64,000 bases of DNA from Myceligenerans indicum (GTDB lineage: Bacteria; Actinomycetota; Actinomycetes; Actinomycetales; Cellulomonadaceae): the NCBI RefSeq assembly GCF_016742955.1, contig NZ_JABBYC010000008.1, positions 62,001 through 126,000 on the forward strand, written 5' to 3'. Each line of letters starts with the position of its first letter. Position 1 is the stretch's first letter. Made by a program: the position numbers and the translations under genes. Under the pieces are notes generated by a model, which was not told where the DNA came from, ran no database searches, and worked only from the letters and a program-made list of their open reading frames with translations. Of the stretch, positions 32,212 to 41,121 are shown in pieces.

Positions 32212-35200
32212 ATGTTCCTCCTGGAACCGGGGCACCCTGAGACTCTCGTGCACTCGGCCGGCGACCTGGTCCTGGCCGGCGAGTGCGAGTTCCGGCTGCT
32301 CCGGCGGCTCGACGAGCTGCTCGGGCGCAGTCCGCGGCAGCCGCGTGACGAGGACGAGATGCTTGCCCGCACCGCAGCCCTCGGTGACGCCCACGAGAGT
32401 CGCGTGCTCGCCGCATACCAGGCGCGGTACGGGGTCACGGTGCTCGGGACGGAGCGGGACGGCGCGCCGGCGGGCGGCGTGTTCAGCGTCCCCGCCGCCC
32501 GCCGCATGTCGTACGACGAGCTGGCTGCCGCGCACGAACGCACGCTGGCGGCGATGGAGCACGGGGCCGACGTCGTGTACCAGGCATCCTTCTTCGACGG
32601 CCGGTTCCACGGCAGAGCTGATTTCCTCCTCCGCGCCCCGGTGCGCGACGCCCAGGGCGCGACGCCCACCGGTCCGGGGACACCCGGCCCCGACGGCGCA
32701 GAGGACGACGCCGCGAAGGGCGCGGCGCGTCGTCCGCGCTACGCCGTCTACGACACCAAGCTGGCGCGACGGGCCAAGGTCCGCGCCCTGCTGCAGCTCG
32801 CCGCCTACGCCGACCAGCTGATCGCGGCCCGGATCGACCCCACCGAGCAGCTCCACCTGATCCTCGGCGACCGGACCGAGACCCACCACGACCTGGGTGA
32901 CGTCCTGCCGGTGTTCCGGCAGCGCCGCGAACGCCTGCTGCACGTCCTGGCAGCGCACGTCGACGACGACGCCCCGGTGTCCTGGGGCGACGACCGCTGG
33001 CTGGCCTGCGGCCGGCTCGGTACGTGCCCGGACTGCGCCGAGGCGGCCGCCACCCACCGGGACGTGCTGCTGGTCAAGGGCGTCTACGAACGCCAGCGGG
33101 TGCGGCTCGTGGAGGGCGGGGTGACCACTGTCGACGCCCTCGCCGCCGCCGAGAAGGCCCCGGACGGGATGCCCGTGGCGCGCTTCGAGGGACTGCGGGA
33201 GCAGGCCCGCCTGCAGCTCGGCCTCGACGCGGGGCACGGGTCGGTCCCGCTGGACCGGGCAGGGCCGGCGGGTGCGCCTCCCGCGGACCGCCTGCGCTGG
33301 AAGCTCGTGGATCCGGGACCGATCGACCGTCTGCCCGATCCGTCGCCGGGTGACCTGTTCTTCGACTTCGAGGGAGACCCCTTGTGGGAGGAGACGCTCG
33401 CTTCCGGTGAGCCGGCCGCGACCGGGCTGGACTACCTGTTCGGGTGGGTGGAACGCCCGGCTGCGCCGGGCGAGGATCCCCCGTTCACCGGTCTCTGGGC
33501 AGACGGCCTGACCGCCGAGCGGGACGCCCTGGTGCGGTTCGTGGATCATGTGAACGCCCGCCGGGCGGCATATCCCGGGATGCACGTCTACCACTACGCG
33601 CCCTACGAGAAGACGCATCTGCTGTCGATCGCCGCGCGGCACGGCACGTACGAGGACGAGGTCGACGACCTGCTGCGGGACGGGGTGCTCGTGGACCTCT
33701 ACGCGGTGGTCCGCTCCGCGGTACGGACCAGTGACCGGTCGCTGTCGATCAAGAAGCTCGAACCGCTCTACATGGCCGGCGACCCGGCGCGGGAGGGAGT
33801 CAAGGACGCCGCCTCGTCCGTGATCGAGTACACGGAGTACGTGCAGGCCGTGGTGGAGGGGAGGACGGACGACGCCGGTGTCCTGCGCCGCCGCATCCTG
33901 GAGTACAACGAGTACGACTGCCGCTCCACGCTGCGCCTGCTCGACTGGCTGCGATGGGCTCGGGAGCAGGTCCCCGGAGAGGCCACCGAGGATCCCGCTC
34001 CGGCGGGTGAGACGGCCGGCGCGACGGCGCGGGAGGCGACACGGCAGACGGACCGCCGACGCCGGGCCGAGCTGGCGCGGGAGATCCGGGACGTCGTCGG
34101 GGAGAGTGCGGAGCGCCGCGGCCCCGACGAGCAGGCGCTGGCCCTGCTCGGGGCCGCCGTCGAGTACTACGTACGCGAGGCCAAGCCGTTCTGGCAGGAG
34201 CACTTCGGCCGTCTCGAGCTTCCGGTCGACCAGTGGCCGGGACAGGGGTCGACGTTCCGCGTGGAGGACGGGCAGGTCCTGCGGGACTGGGAGGTCGAGT
34301 CCGGGCGGAGAACCCCGTCGCGGGACATCGAGCTCGCGGGCCGGATGCTCGACGCGTCCCGGGTCGGTGACTCGGCACTCGTGACCGGAGCTGCGGTGCA
34401 GGTGCTCTACGACCAGCCCGTGCCGCCCGTCGTGCGCGGCGTCGCCGACCGTGCCGTGCGGGGCGCCCACGCCGGGGGTGAGATCGTGGGCGTGCGCTCG
34501 GACGCCGACACCGGGACGACGGGCGATGCCGACGTCGTCGTACTCCGGGAGCGGTTGCGGCGGGACACGGACGAGCACCACCAGCTCCCGGTCGCCCTCT
34601 CACCCGGTGCCGGGCCGGGGCACGGACCACAGGAGCAGGCCGTGGAGGACGCGGCGACCGCGGCTCTGCGAATGTGGCGGGGGAGGCACGAGCTTCCCCC
34701 GGGGCCCGCCTCCGATCTCCTGGAACGGCGGCCGCCACGGCTGGCCGACGGCGGTGAACTGCCCGATCCCCGTGCTCACGGCGACATGGTGGCGACGGTC
34801 GAGCGGGTGCTCCGCGATCTCGGCAACTCGTTCCTGGCGGTGCAGGGTCCGCCAGGAACAGGCAAGACGCACCTCGGATCGCAGGTCGTGGCCCGGCTCG
34901 TGGCCGACGGGTGGCGGGTCGGCGTCGTGGCGCAGTCCCATGCCGCGGTCGACAACCTGCTGCGCGCGGCCGTGCTGAAGGCGGGGCTGCCGGCCGACGT
35001 CGTGGCCAAGAAGCGGCAGGACCTGGGACCCTCGCGCGGAGCCGCGCCGCCGGAGGCGACGGGATCCGCGGCCCCAGGGCCATCCGATCCGCCGTGGCAG
35101 GAACTCGGTGCCGACGCACTCGCGGAGTTCGCCTCCCGGAGTCCGCACGGCTACGTGGCCGGCGGAACCGCGTGGGACTTCGCGCACCAGCGCTGGCCCG

Positions 35201-36078
35201 CCGGTGAACTGGACCTGCTCGTGATCGACGAGGCGGGACAGTTCTCGCTGGCCGACGCCGTCGCCGTGGCGCGATCTGCCCGGCGCCTCCTGCTCCTCGG
35301 GGACCCTCAGCAACTGCCCCAGGTGACACAGGGCCGGCATCCCGAGCCCGTGGACTCGTCCGTTCTCGCCTGGCTCGCGGGTACGGAGCCCGTCCTGCCG
35401 AGGGAGCTCGGCTACTTCCTGGACACCTCGTGGCGGATGCACCCGGCCCTGTGCGGCAAGGTGTCGGACCTCGCCTACTCCGGAAGGCTGGCGGCCCACC
35501 CGGTCGCCGCGGAGCGCGCCCTGGCGGGCGTGGAACCCGGGGTGCGTCACGTCCTGGTCTCGCACGAAGGCAATCGGCTCTCCTCCGCCGAGGAGGCCGC
35601 CGAGGTGGTGCACCAGGTGCGGGAAGTGATCGGACGCCCGTGGTCCGATCCCGCACTCGGGCGCACCGACGCCGCGGCGGGCCACGGAGACCGGGCCCGC
35701 GCCGACGGGACACGGCCCCTCGGCCCGGAGGACGTCCTCGTGGTGGCCGCCTACAACGCCCAGGTGCACGTCGTACGCCGGGCGCTCGCCGCGGCCGGGC
35801 TCGACCGGGTGCCTGTCGGAACCGTCGACCTGTTCCAGGGCCGTGAGGCCCCCGTGGTGGTCCTCACGCTCGCGGCCTCGTCACCGCACGACGTCTCGCG
35901 GGGCATGGGGTTCCTGCTGTCGCGCAACCGCCTCAACGTCGCGGTGTCCCGCGCTCAGTGGCGGGCGGTGGTGGTGCGCTCGCCGCGCCTGACCGACTAC
36001 GTGCCGGGAGATCTCGAGGCCAACGGTCTCCGCCATCTTCTCGACCTCGGCGCCTTCCTGCGCCTCACCGGCGGCTGA
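32212..36078 (+). CDS. TM0106-like RecB-family Fe-S nuclease fused to SF1 helicase
   Basis: A 1288-residue multi-domain protein. Residues 1-280 are a RecB/PD-(D/E)XK nuclease: Asp137 (GRADFLL), Asp181-x-Lys183 (YDTK) and Gln195-x3-Tyr199 (LLQLAAYA). Cys25 before and Cys266, Cys272, Cys275 after the nuclease fit the iron-staple [4Fe-4S] layout of AddB/Cas4. Residues about 380-590 contain a YprB-like RNase H fold (DLFFDFEGDP; final acid in EYNEYDC). From about 860 an SF1 helicase of the Upf1/Dna2 class: Walker A GPPGTGKTH (878-886), motif II DEAGQ, LLLGDPQQLPQV, YNAQVHVVRRAL, TVDLFQGREAPVV and SRNRLNVAVSRA. Probable role is DNA repair or processing of nucleic acid ends. No partner genes in the operon. 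Confidence 0.9.
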   Translation: MFLLEPGHPETLVHSAGDLVLAGECEFRLLRRLDELLGRSPRQPRDEDEMLARTAALGDAHESRVLAAYQARYGVTVLGTERDGAPAGGVFSVPAARRMSYDELAAAHERTLAAMEHGADVVYQASFFDGRFHGRADFLLRAPVRDAQGATPTGPGTPGPDGAEDDAAKGAARRPRYAVYDTKLARRAKVRALLQLAAYADQLIAARIDPTEQLHLILGDRTETHHDLGDVLPVFRQRRERLLHVLAAHVDDDAPVSWGDDRWLACGRLGTCPDCAEAAATHRDVLLVKGVYERQRVRLVEGGVTTVDALAAAEKAPDGMPVARFEGLREQARLQLGLDAGHGSVPLDRAGPAGAPPADRLRWKLVDPGPIDRLPDPSPGDLFFDFEGDPLWEETLASGEPAATGLDYLFGWVERPAAPGEDPPFTGLWADGLTAERDALVRFVDHVNARRAAYPGMHVYHYAPYEKTHLLSIAARHGTYEDEVDDLLRDGVLVDLYAVVRSAVRTSDRSLSIKKLEPLYMAGDPAREGVKDAASSVIEYTEYVQAVVEGRTDDAGVLRRRILEYNEYDCRSTLRLLDWLRWAREQVPGEATEDPAPAGETAGATAREATRQTDRRRRAELAREIRDVVGESAERRGPDEQALALLGAAVEYYVREAKPFWQEHFGRLELPVDQWPGQGSTFRVEDGQVLRDWEVESGRRTPSRDIELAGRMLDASRVGDSALVTGAAVQVLYDQPVPPVVRGVADRAVRGAHAGGEIVGVRSDADTGTTGDADVVVLRERLRRDTDEHHQLPVALSPGAGPGHGPQEQAVEDAATAALRMWRGRHELPPGPASDLLERRPPRLADGGELPDPRAHGDMVATVERVLRDLGNSFLAVQGPPGTGKTHLGSQVVARLVADGWRVGVVAQSHAAVDNLLRAAVLKAGLPADVVAKKRQDLGPSRGAAPPEATGSAAPGPSDPPWQELGADALAEFASRSPHGYVAGGTAWDFAHQRWPAGELDLLVIDEAGQFSLADAVAVARSARRLLLLGDPQQLPQVTQGRHPEPVDSSVLAWLAGTEPVLPRELGYFLDTSWRMHPALCGKVSDLAYSGRLAAHPVAAERALAGVEPGVRHVLVSHEGNRLSSAEEAAEVVHQVREVIGRPWSDPALGRTDAAAGHGDRARADGTRPLGPEDVLVVAAYNAQVHVVRRALAAAGLDRVPVGTVDLFQGREAPVVVLTLAASSPHDVSRGMGFLLSRNRLNVAVSRAQWRAVVVRSPRLTDYVPGDLEANGLRHLLDLGAFLRLTGG

Positions 36079-36269
36079 CCGAGCGGGACGAGGGACAGCG
36101 CGACGGGGTGACGACGGGCGGTACCGAGCCGCCGCGACGAGCGAAGGCGGGGCAGGGTAACTCCTTCGCTCTCCGGTAGGGCAAAATGTCCGATCGTGTG
36201 ACTGGTCCTCTGGCGTTTTCGACGTCCGATGCTCCATAGTGGCCACGCCCCCACGTTGAAGGAGAAACC

Positions 36270-37628
36270 ATGGCCGTGCGCTTCAACCCGCCTCCGGGTT
36301 GGCAAGTGCCCCCGGGATTCCGCCCCGACGCCAGCTGGGTACCCGACCCGTCCTGGCCCCCGGCCCCGCCCGGCTGGGAGTACTGGATCGACGAGCCGGT
36401 GGCCGCGCACCCCGTGACGCCGCCCGCTCAGACGCCGCCGGTCCCGACGCCGCCCGTCCCGGAACGGCCCGCGGAGGAGACCATGGTCGCCGCCCCGGTC
36501 GACGAGAGGACCGTCCGCCGGGTCCCCGACGACGCCGCGACCCGGCCGCTCGACGAGTCAGCCATGACGCGGGCCGCAGACACCCCCGGAGCGGGAGGCC
36601 CCCGGGCGGACGAGACGATGATCCAGCCCCTTCCCGGAAATGCCGGCACGGCACCACGTGAGAACACGAGCACGATGGCGCTCGAGGCCGTACCCGGTGT
36701 CGGCGGGCCGCCTCCGGCCCGTGCGCCGGGACAGGCTCCCGTGGGCGCTCCCCTGCCCCCGGGAATGCCCGCCGGTCCTGGTGGCCCGGGCTACGGCGCC
36801 CCCGGCGTGGCGGCACCGGCTCCCGGCGGCCCCGGCGGTCCTGGCGGTCCTGGCGGTCCTGCCCGGATGCTGCCGCCTGACGGCCAGGAGCCGAAGAACC
36901 CGGTGGCCGCGATGGGGCAGAGCCTGCTCGGCTCGTTGAAGGGTCTCGGCGGCAAGTCGCGCCCGCAGGATCCAGCGGGCGCGGGATCGATGCACACGGG
37001 CCCCGCATCGCCGATGGGTCCCGGACCGCAGGGACCCGGACCGCAGGGACCGGGACCGCAGGGACCGGGACCGCAGGGACCGGGACCGCAGGGACCCGGT
37101 GGCCGTCCGCCGGCCGGGAGCCCGGGGGGTCCCGGGGGTCCTCGCCGAGGTGCGAAGTCGCCCGGCTCCGCGTTGCTGATCGGTGTCGGTGTCGCCGGTA
37201 CGGCACTGGGGGTGATCATCGGCGTGGTCGTCACCGCAGGGCTGCAGGCTGACGCGAACCAGGCGATAACCGACGCCGAACAGATCCAGTCCCAGGTCGC
37301 CGCCGAGCGCGAGCAGCTCGAACAGGATCGCGCGAAGCTCAAGGAGCAGCGCGACGACGTGGCTCAGCGAGAACAGGACCTCAGCAAGCGCGAGACGGAG
37401 CTCACCAAGAACCAGCGCGAGCTGGACCAGCAGCGGGAGCAACAGCAGCAGGAACAGCAGCAACAACAACAGGAGGAGCAGAACAACGGGAACGGCGGCT
37501 TCCAGTTCTTCCTCACCTGTGATGACGTGCGCGCGGCGGGCCGCGCGCCGCTCCCCGAGTCCGACCCCAGCTACCGCTGGTATCTCGACCCGAACAGCAA
37601 CGGCCAGGCCTGCGAGAACGGCGAGTAG
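36270..37628 (+). CDS. Membrane protein with collagen-like repeats, coiled coil and excalibur domain
   Basis: A 452-residue protein without a classical signal peptide. The N-terminus is Pro/Trp-rich (FNPPPGWQVPPGFRPDASWVPDPSWPPAPPGWEYW, a common cytoplasmic motif in actinobacteria), then a Pro/Gly-rich region with five tandem PGPQG units (about 252-277). One membrane helix (about 300-325, ALLIGVGVAGTALGVIIGVVVTAGL) is followed by an outside coiled coil (330-400, Glu/Gln/Lys heptads ending in a Gln run) and a C-terminal excalibur calcium-binding motif (TCDDVRAAG ... LDPNSNGQACE). It probably scaffolds at the cell surface. ATG 36270 has GAAGGAG upstream. The long Gly/Pro stretch is encoded by DNA repeats. 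Confidence 0.85.
   Translation: MAVRFNPPPGWQVPPGFRPDASWVPDPSWPPAPPGWEYWIDEPVAAHPVTPPAQTPPVPTPPVPERPAEETMVAAPVDERTVRRVPDDAATRPLDESAMTRAADTPGAGGPRADETMIQPLPGNAGTAPRENTSTMALEAVPGVGGPPPARAPGQAPVGAPLPPGMPAGPGGPGYGAPGVAAPAPGGPGGPGGPGGPARMLPPDGQEPKNPVAAMGQSLLGSLKGLGGKSRPQDPAGAGSMHTGPASPMGPGPQGPGPQGPGPQGPGPQGPGPQGPGGRPPAGSPGGPGGPRRGAKSPGSALLIGVGVAGTALGVIIGVVVTAGLQADANQAITDAEQIQSQVAAEREQLEQDRAKLKEQRDDVAQREQDLSKRETELTKNQRELDQQREQQQQEQQQQQQEEQNNGNGGFQFFLTCDDVRAAGRAPLPESDPSYRWYLDPNSNGQACENGE
37024..37101. repeat. 15-bp tandem repeats encoding PGPQG units
   Basis: Five near-identical copies of a 15-base unit (GGACCGCAGGGACCC and variants) encode the collagen-like PGPQG tract. Copy number is likely variable. 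Confidence 0.8.
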
Positions 37629-37644
37629 CCGAGTTCGGGAAGAT

Positions 37645-37688
37645 GAACGGCCCGAGGCAGAACCCCAGATTTCTGCCCCGGGCCGTTC
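37645..37688. terminator. Bidirectional terminator between excalibur and anti-sigma-like genes
   Basis: Arms of 18 bases (GAACGGCCCGAGGCAGAA and its complement with one mismatch) with an 8-base loop, 17 bases after the excalibur stop. Confidence 0.8.
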
Positions 37689-37757
37689 GTTTGTTCCCGC
37701 CGGAGGAACCCAGACTCCGACGGGAAGTCTTGTCGGGCCGCGCAGGCCCGGGTCACG

Positions 37758-39179
37758 TCACCCTCCGGAATCCCCCGGGAGCACGTCCGTCGCGTCGTCG
37801 TTCTCGGTGGTGCCGCCACCGAGGACGTTGCCCAGACCGTCGATAACACCCTCGAGGATGCTGCCCACGCCGTCGGTCACCGTCTCGATCGGCCCTGTCG
37901 AGCCGGGCTGCTCCGACCCGCTCGGGCTCGGACCAGGCGTCGTCGGGGCCGTGCCGCCGGACGTCCCCGAGCCGGAACCGGCGTCCTCGCCGGGGCCGAT
38001 CAGACCTTGCTGCACGGCGACGGCCGCCTCGGTCAGGTCGATGAGACACAGCCGCCACCGGCCGGCGTCGACACCGTCGGGGACCACGCCGAGCGTGTCC
38101 TCCGTCATGTCTGACGGAGCGGTCCACGGGGCATCACCGCGCGCGGAGACGCACGCTTCCATCGCCGCCACGACGGGCCTGTCCTCGGCATCCGTCATGG
38201 CACGCCCGAGGTCCGTGATCAGCGCGGGCAGCTCGGCGCGGGCCGGCGTACCGACGACGCCCCCGGCCGGGTCGTACGTGACCGTGCACTCCGGCGACGT
38301 CGTGCGGCACCACGAGGTGCCCCACCGCTCGCCGTCGGTGTAGACGAACCCCCGTGGCTCGACCGGGGAGCTGACCTCCGCGACACGGAACCAGACCTCG
38401 CCGTCGCCGAGCACGTCGAACGGGGCGATCTCGACGGACGTCGTCGACGGGTCGCCGGCATCCAGCGGCTCGTCCAGGACGAGGTGCTGGGCACCTGACG
38501 CCACGTCGGACGTGAGACCGAAGACCAGCGAGGAACCGCCGTCGGCCCGCCGCACGATCGCATCGTTCGTGACACCGTCCCAGAGGAGGGTGCCCGCGGT
38601 GCCGCCGCCGGCCATCGTGCGGAAGTCCTGATCCGTGCCCGCGACGATGCGCAGGCCCTGCCAGACGGTCGAGCCGTCCTTCGTCCCGAGGTCGATCCTC
38701 GCCAGGAAGCGGAGCCTGTCGCTCCAGGCGGCGATTCCCAGGTCGACGACGGCCGTGTCCTCGTCGACCATGACGGTGACGGGGCGCGTGACCTGTCGGA
38801 CGTGCGGACCGACCTTCGTGAGCTGGACGGATCCATCCGGGATCGAGGACGGGCCGGTCGCCGACGCCGTCGCGCCCGCGGTGGGAGCGGGCTGGGCACC
38901 GACCGTGTCGCCGTCGACCGCCGCCGAGGACAACGGAGAGACCTGTACCGGGCCGTCGCTCCACAGGCCCGGCACGCCCGGGAGCGCACCGGCCGCGCCG
39001 AAGCCCGCGGTGCTCAGGACCACCCCCGCGGCCGCGGCATAGCCCGCGCGCCGCGCAACGTGCTTGCGCCGGCTGGACCGCAGCACCATGTCGACATCGA
39101 GGGTCGAGCTTCCGGCGGCATCGAAGGCGGTGTCACGGAGGCGAGAGACGAACTCCTGGTCTGACATGTGGTCGCTCAC
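37758..39179 (-). CDS. Membrane protein coupled to a sigma factor (anti-sigma-like)
   Basis: A 473-residue single-pass membrane protein. The cytoplasmic N-terminus (MSDQEFVSRLRDTAFDAAGSSTLDVDMVLRSSRRKHVARR, residues about 5-45) resembles the short helical domain of membrane anti-sigma partners, without a zinc HxxxCxxC motif. A membrane helix follows (about 46-68). The large outer part is mostly beta (PVTVMVDEDTAVVDLGIAAW, VEIAPFDVLGDGEVWFRVAEV) and ends in an Ser/Gly/Thr-rich stretch. The GTG start overlaps the sigma gene's TGA (GTGA), and GGGGAGG lies 7 bases upstream, so the two are translated together. Anti-sigma function is inferred from context only; a signal-sensing lipoprotein-like role is possible. 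Confidence 0.78.
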   Translation of the reverse strand: MSDHMSDQEFVSRLRDTAFDAAGSSTLDVDMVLRSSRRKHVARRAGYAAAAGVVLSTAGFGAAGALPGVPGLWSDGPVQVSPLSSAAVDGDTVGAQPAPTAGATASATGPSSIPDGSVQLTKVGPHVRQVTRPVTVMVDEDTAVVDLGIAAWSDRLRFLARIDLGTKDGSTVWQGLRIVAGTDQDFRTMAGGGTAGTLLWDGVTNDAIVRRADGGSSLVFGLTSDVASGAQHLVLDEPLDAGDPSTTSVEIAPFDVLGDGEVWFRVAEVSSPVEPRGFVYTDGERWGTSWCRTTSPECTVTYDPAGGVVGTPARAELPALITDLGRAMTDAEDRPVVAAMEACVSARGDAPWTAPSDMTEDTLGVVPDGVDAGRWRLCLIDLTEAAVAVQQGLIGPGEDAGSGSGTSGGTAPTTPGPSPSGSEQPGSTGPIETVTDGVGSILEGVIDGLGNVLGGGTTENDDATDVLPGDSGG

Positions 39180-39793
39180 CGGACACCTCCCCGTGCTTCC
39201 AGGATCGTGCGCAGCTGGGCGAGCCCACGCGACGCCGTCGACTTCACGGTGCCGAGCGGCATACCGAGCTCGCGGGTCACCTCGGTCTCCGACAGGTCGA
39301 GCAGATGCCGCATCACCACTACCCGGCGCTGCTTGAGCGGTAGCTGGAGCAGCGCGCGGACCACGGCGTCTCGGTCCTCGACAACCCGGGTGTCGGGCGG
39401 CCGGGAGGCCGAGCCGCCCGGACCCTCGCCCCCTGCGGCGGGCTCGTTCAGCAGGTCCTCGGGCCCCGCGAGCACCTCGCGGCGCGTGCGGCGCCACGTG
39501 TCGATGCGCAGGTTGGCCAGGATCCGCCGCGCGTACGCCAGTGGCTCCCCCTGGCGCGCCTTGTGCCAGTGGCGGTAGCACCGCTCGAAGGTCTGCTGCG
39601 TCAGCTCCTCCGCGCGGTGCCGGTCGCCGCAGAGAAGGAAGGCCATCCGGTGCAGCGGGTCGCGCGCGGAGCGCATGAACTCCGTGAACTCCGCATTCTT
39701 GTCCGTGGCCTGTGCACCTTCCGCAGTGGCGCGGTCGGAATCCGGTTGTCGCGCACTGCCACGTACTGCCGCGTGGCGGATCTGGGAGCCCAC
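39176..39793 (-). CDS. SigE-family RNA polymerase sigma factor
   Basis: About 205 residues from GTG 39793; the actual start is uncertain because the open frame runs to 40174 without a stop. Region 2 is AEFTEFMRSARDPLHRMAFLLCGDRHRAEELTQQTFERCYRHW and region 4 is ALLQLPLKQRRVVVMRHLLDLSETEVTRELGMPLGTVKSTASRGLAQL. This is the short SigE-family (group 4) plan of about 170 residues common in actinobacteria, with no C-terminal SnoaL domain. It would direct an extracytoplasmic response. The downstream gene, overlapping by GTGA, probably encodes its membrane control partner. The Gln/Asp-rich region before AEFTEF is not conserved in the family. Confidence 0.85.
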   Translation of the reverse strand: MGSQIRHAAVRGSARQPDSDRATAEGAQATDKNAEFTEFMRSARDPLHRMAFLLCGDRHRAEELTQQTFERCYRHWHKARQGEPLAYARRILANLRIDTWRRTRREVLAGPEDLLNEPAAGGEGPGGSASRPPDTRVVEDRDAVVRALLQLPLKQRRVVVMRHLLDLSETEVTRELGMPLGTVKSTASRGLAQLRTILEARGGVR

Positions 39794-40311
39794 GCGGCCA
39801 GAGGCTACGGCATCCCCTGACCTGTGGCGATAGTCGACAGACGCGTGAATGGCATTCCCTTGGCCGAGTTCGCTCTCCTGGTCGGCCGGCCCGGCACCAT
39901 CCGGTCCGGAACCGACCAAGCCGGCGATGTCGGACTCGACACCCGTGATCCCGGCCGGACCGAGCGAGGATGCCGCCGCCCCCTGCGCGGCGGCAACTCC
40001 CTCCGGCATGCCGTCCCGCGGCAAGCCGTACGACGTCGTGCCCCTGATGAGGCTCACGACGACGCGCGCATCGGTCCGGTGCGCGGGAACAGTGACGGCA
40101 CGCGTGCAGTCACACGCGTCGTGCCTGGAGATGCCTGCGGCAAGGACTGCCGGGGGCGGGACAACAACCGTCACGAACAGAACACGCGGCAGGTTCCCGA
40201 AAGGTTCCAGACAGTTCTGCGAATTCTGTCATGACCTTTTTGTTCTTACGGTCCCGTGACAGCACGCCGCAGCCGTCGTCGTTCCCGGCCGCTCCTCCTT
40301 ATGCTGGAGAG
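39794..40311. other. Region upstream of the sigma factor and two-component system
   Basis: About 518 bases between the chosen sigma start and the response-regulator ATG. The sigma frame stays open to 40174, so part may be coding if an earlier start is used (for example ATG near 40010). An AT-rich patch at 40150-40260 holds GACAG/CTGTC arms (40210-40230) and probably the divergent promoters. No other gene is supported. Confidence 0.5.
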
Positions 40312-41121
40312 ATGCCGCGAGTCCTGGTCGTCGACGACGACCGCACCGTCGCCGAGGTGGTGGTCGCCTACCTGGAACGCGCCGGGATCGACGCGGATCA
40401 CGCCACCGACGGGTTCGGCGCGCTGGCGTCGGTGGCCACCGCGCCACCGGACGCCGTCGTGCTGGACCTCATGCTGCCCGGGCTCGGAGGCCTCGAGGTC
40501 TGCAGGCGGCTGCGGCAGCTGCACCCGGACCTTCCGGTGTTGATGCTCACCGCCCGTGGTGAGGAGGAAGACCGCGTCCTCGGCCTGGAGATGGGCGCCG
40601 ACGACTACGTGACCAAACCCTTCAGCGCCCGCGAGCTCACGCTGCGGGTCCAGGCTCTTCTGCGCCGCGCAGGCCCGGCGAGTACCGCGGGCCCTGGCCG
40701 GCCGGCACCTCAGGGCGCGTCCGGAGCGGGCCATGGGGTCCGGTACGGCTCGGCGAGCGGGCCGGACGTGCTCCCGACGGACACCGACGTCCTGCGCGAC
40801 GGAGATCTCGTGCTCGACGCCGCGGCTCACCGCGTGACCCGGAACGGGCGGGAACTCCAGCTCACAACACGGGAGTTCGACCTGCTGCGCTGGTTCCTGC
40901 GCCATCCCGGCCAGGTGCACGACCGGCCCAACCTCATGCGCGAGGTCTGGGGCTGGGAGTTCGGGGACCAGTCGACGGTGACGGTGCACGTCCGCCGCCT
41001 GCGCGAGAAGGTCGAGAGCGACCCGTCGGCACCATCTCGCCTGGTCACCGTGTTCGGCGTCGGCTACCGCTGGGACCCGGCGGCGCGGGATGCGGCGGAG
41101 GACCCCTCGTGGACGGAGTGA
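40312..41121 (+). CDS. OmpR-family response regulator
   Basis: A 269-residue response regulator. The receiver domain (1-120) has the acidic pocket VVDDD and phosphoacceptor Asp52 (VLDLMLPG), with Thr in MLTARG and Lys in TKPFSARE. A Gly/Pro/Ala-rich linker (125-170) precedes the winged-helix domain (ELQLTTREFDLLRWFLRHPGQVHDRPNLMREVWGWEF, STVTVHVRRLREKVE, VFGVGYRW). The ATG at 40312 has GGAGAG just upstream. The TGA overlaps the histidine kinase ATG (TGATG), giving one operon. Proximity to metPS suggests, but does not prove, control of that importer. Confidence 0.93.
   Translation: MPRVLVVDDDRTVAEVVVAYLERAGIDADHATDGFGALASVATAPPDAVVLDLMLPGLGGLEVCRRLRQLHPDLPVLMLTARGEEEDRVLGLEMGADDYVTKPFSARELTLRVQALLRRAGPASTAGPGRPAPQGASGAGHGVRYGSASGPDVLPTDTDVLRDGDLVLDAAAHRVTRNGRELQLTTREFDLLRWFLRHPGQVHDRPNLMREVWGWEFGDQSTVTVHVRRLREKVESDPSAPSRLVTVFGVGYRWDPAARDAAEDPSWTE

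Noticed and set aside
32077..34581. Open frame of 834 codons on the minus strand opposite the nuclease-helicase
   Set aside because: Overlaps the nuclease-helicase coding strand fully and shows no recognisable domain.
37758..39581. Longer form of the anti-sigma-like protein starting at 39581
   Set aside because: The extension is in another frame of the sigma gene; the GTG at 39179 has a strong ribosome site and GTGA overlap.
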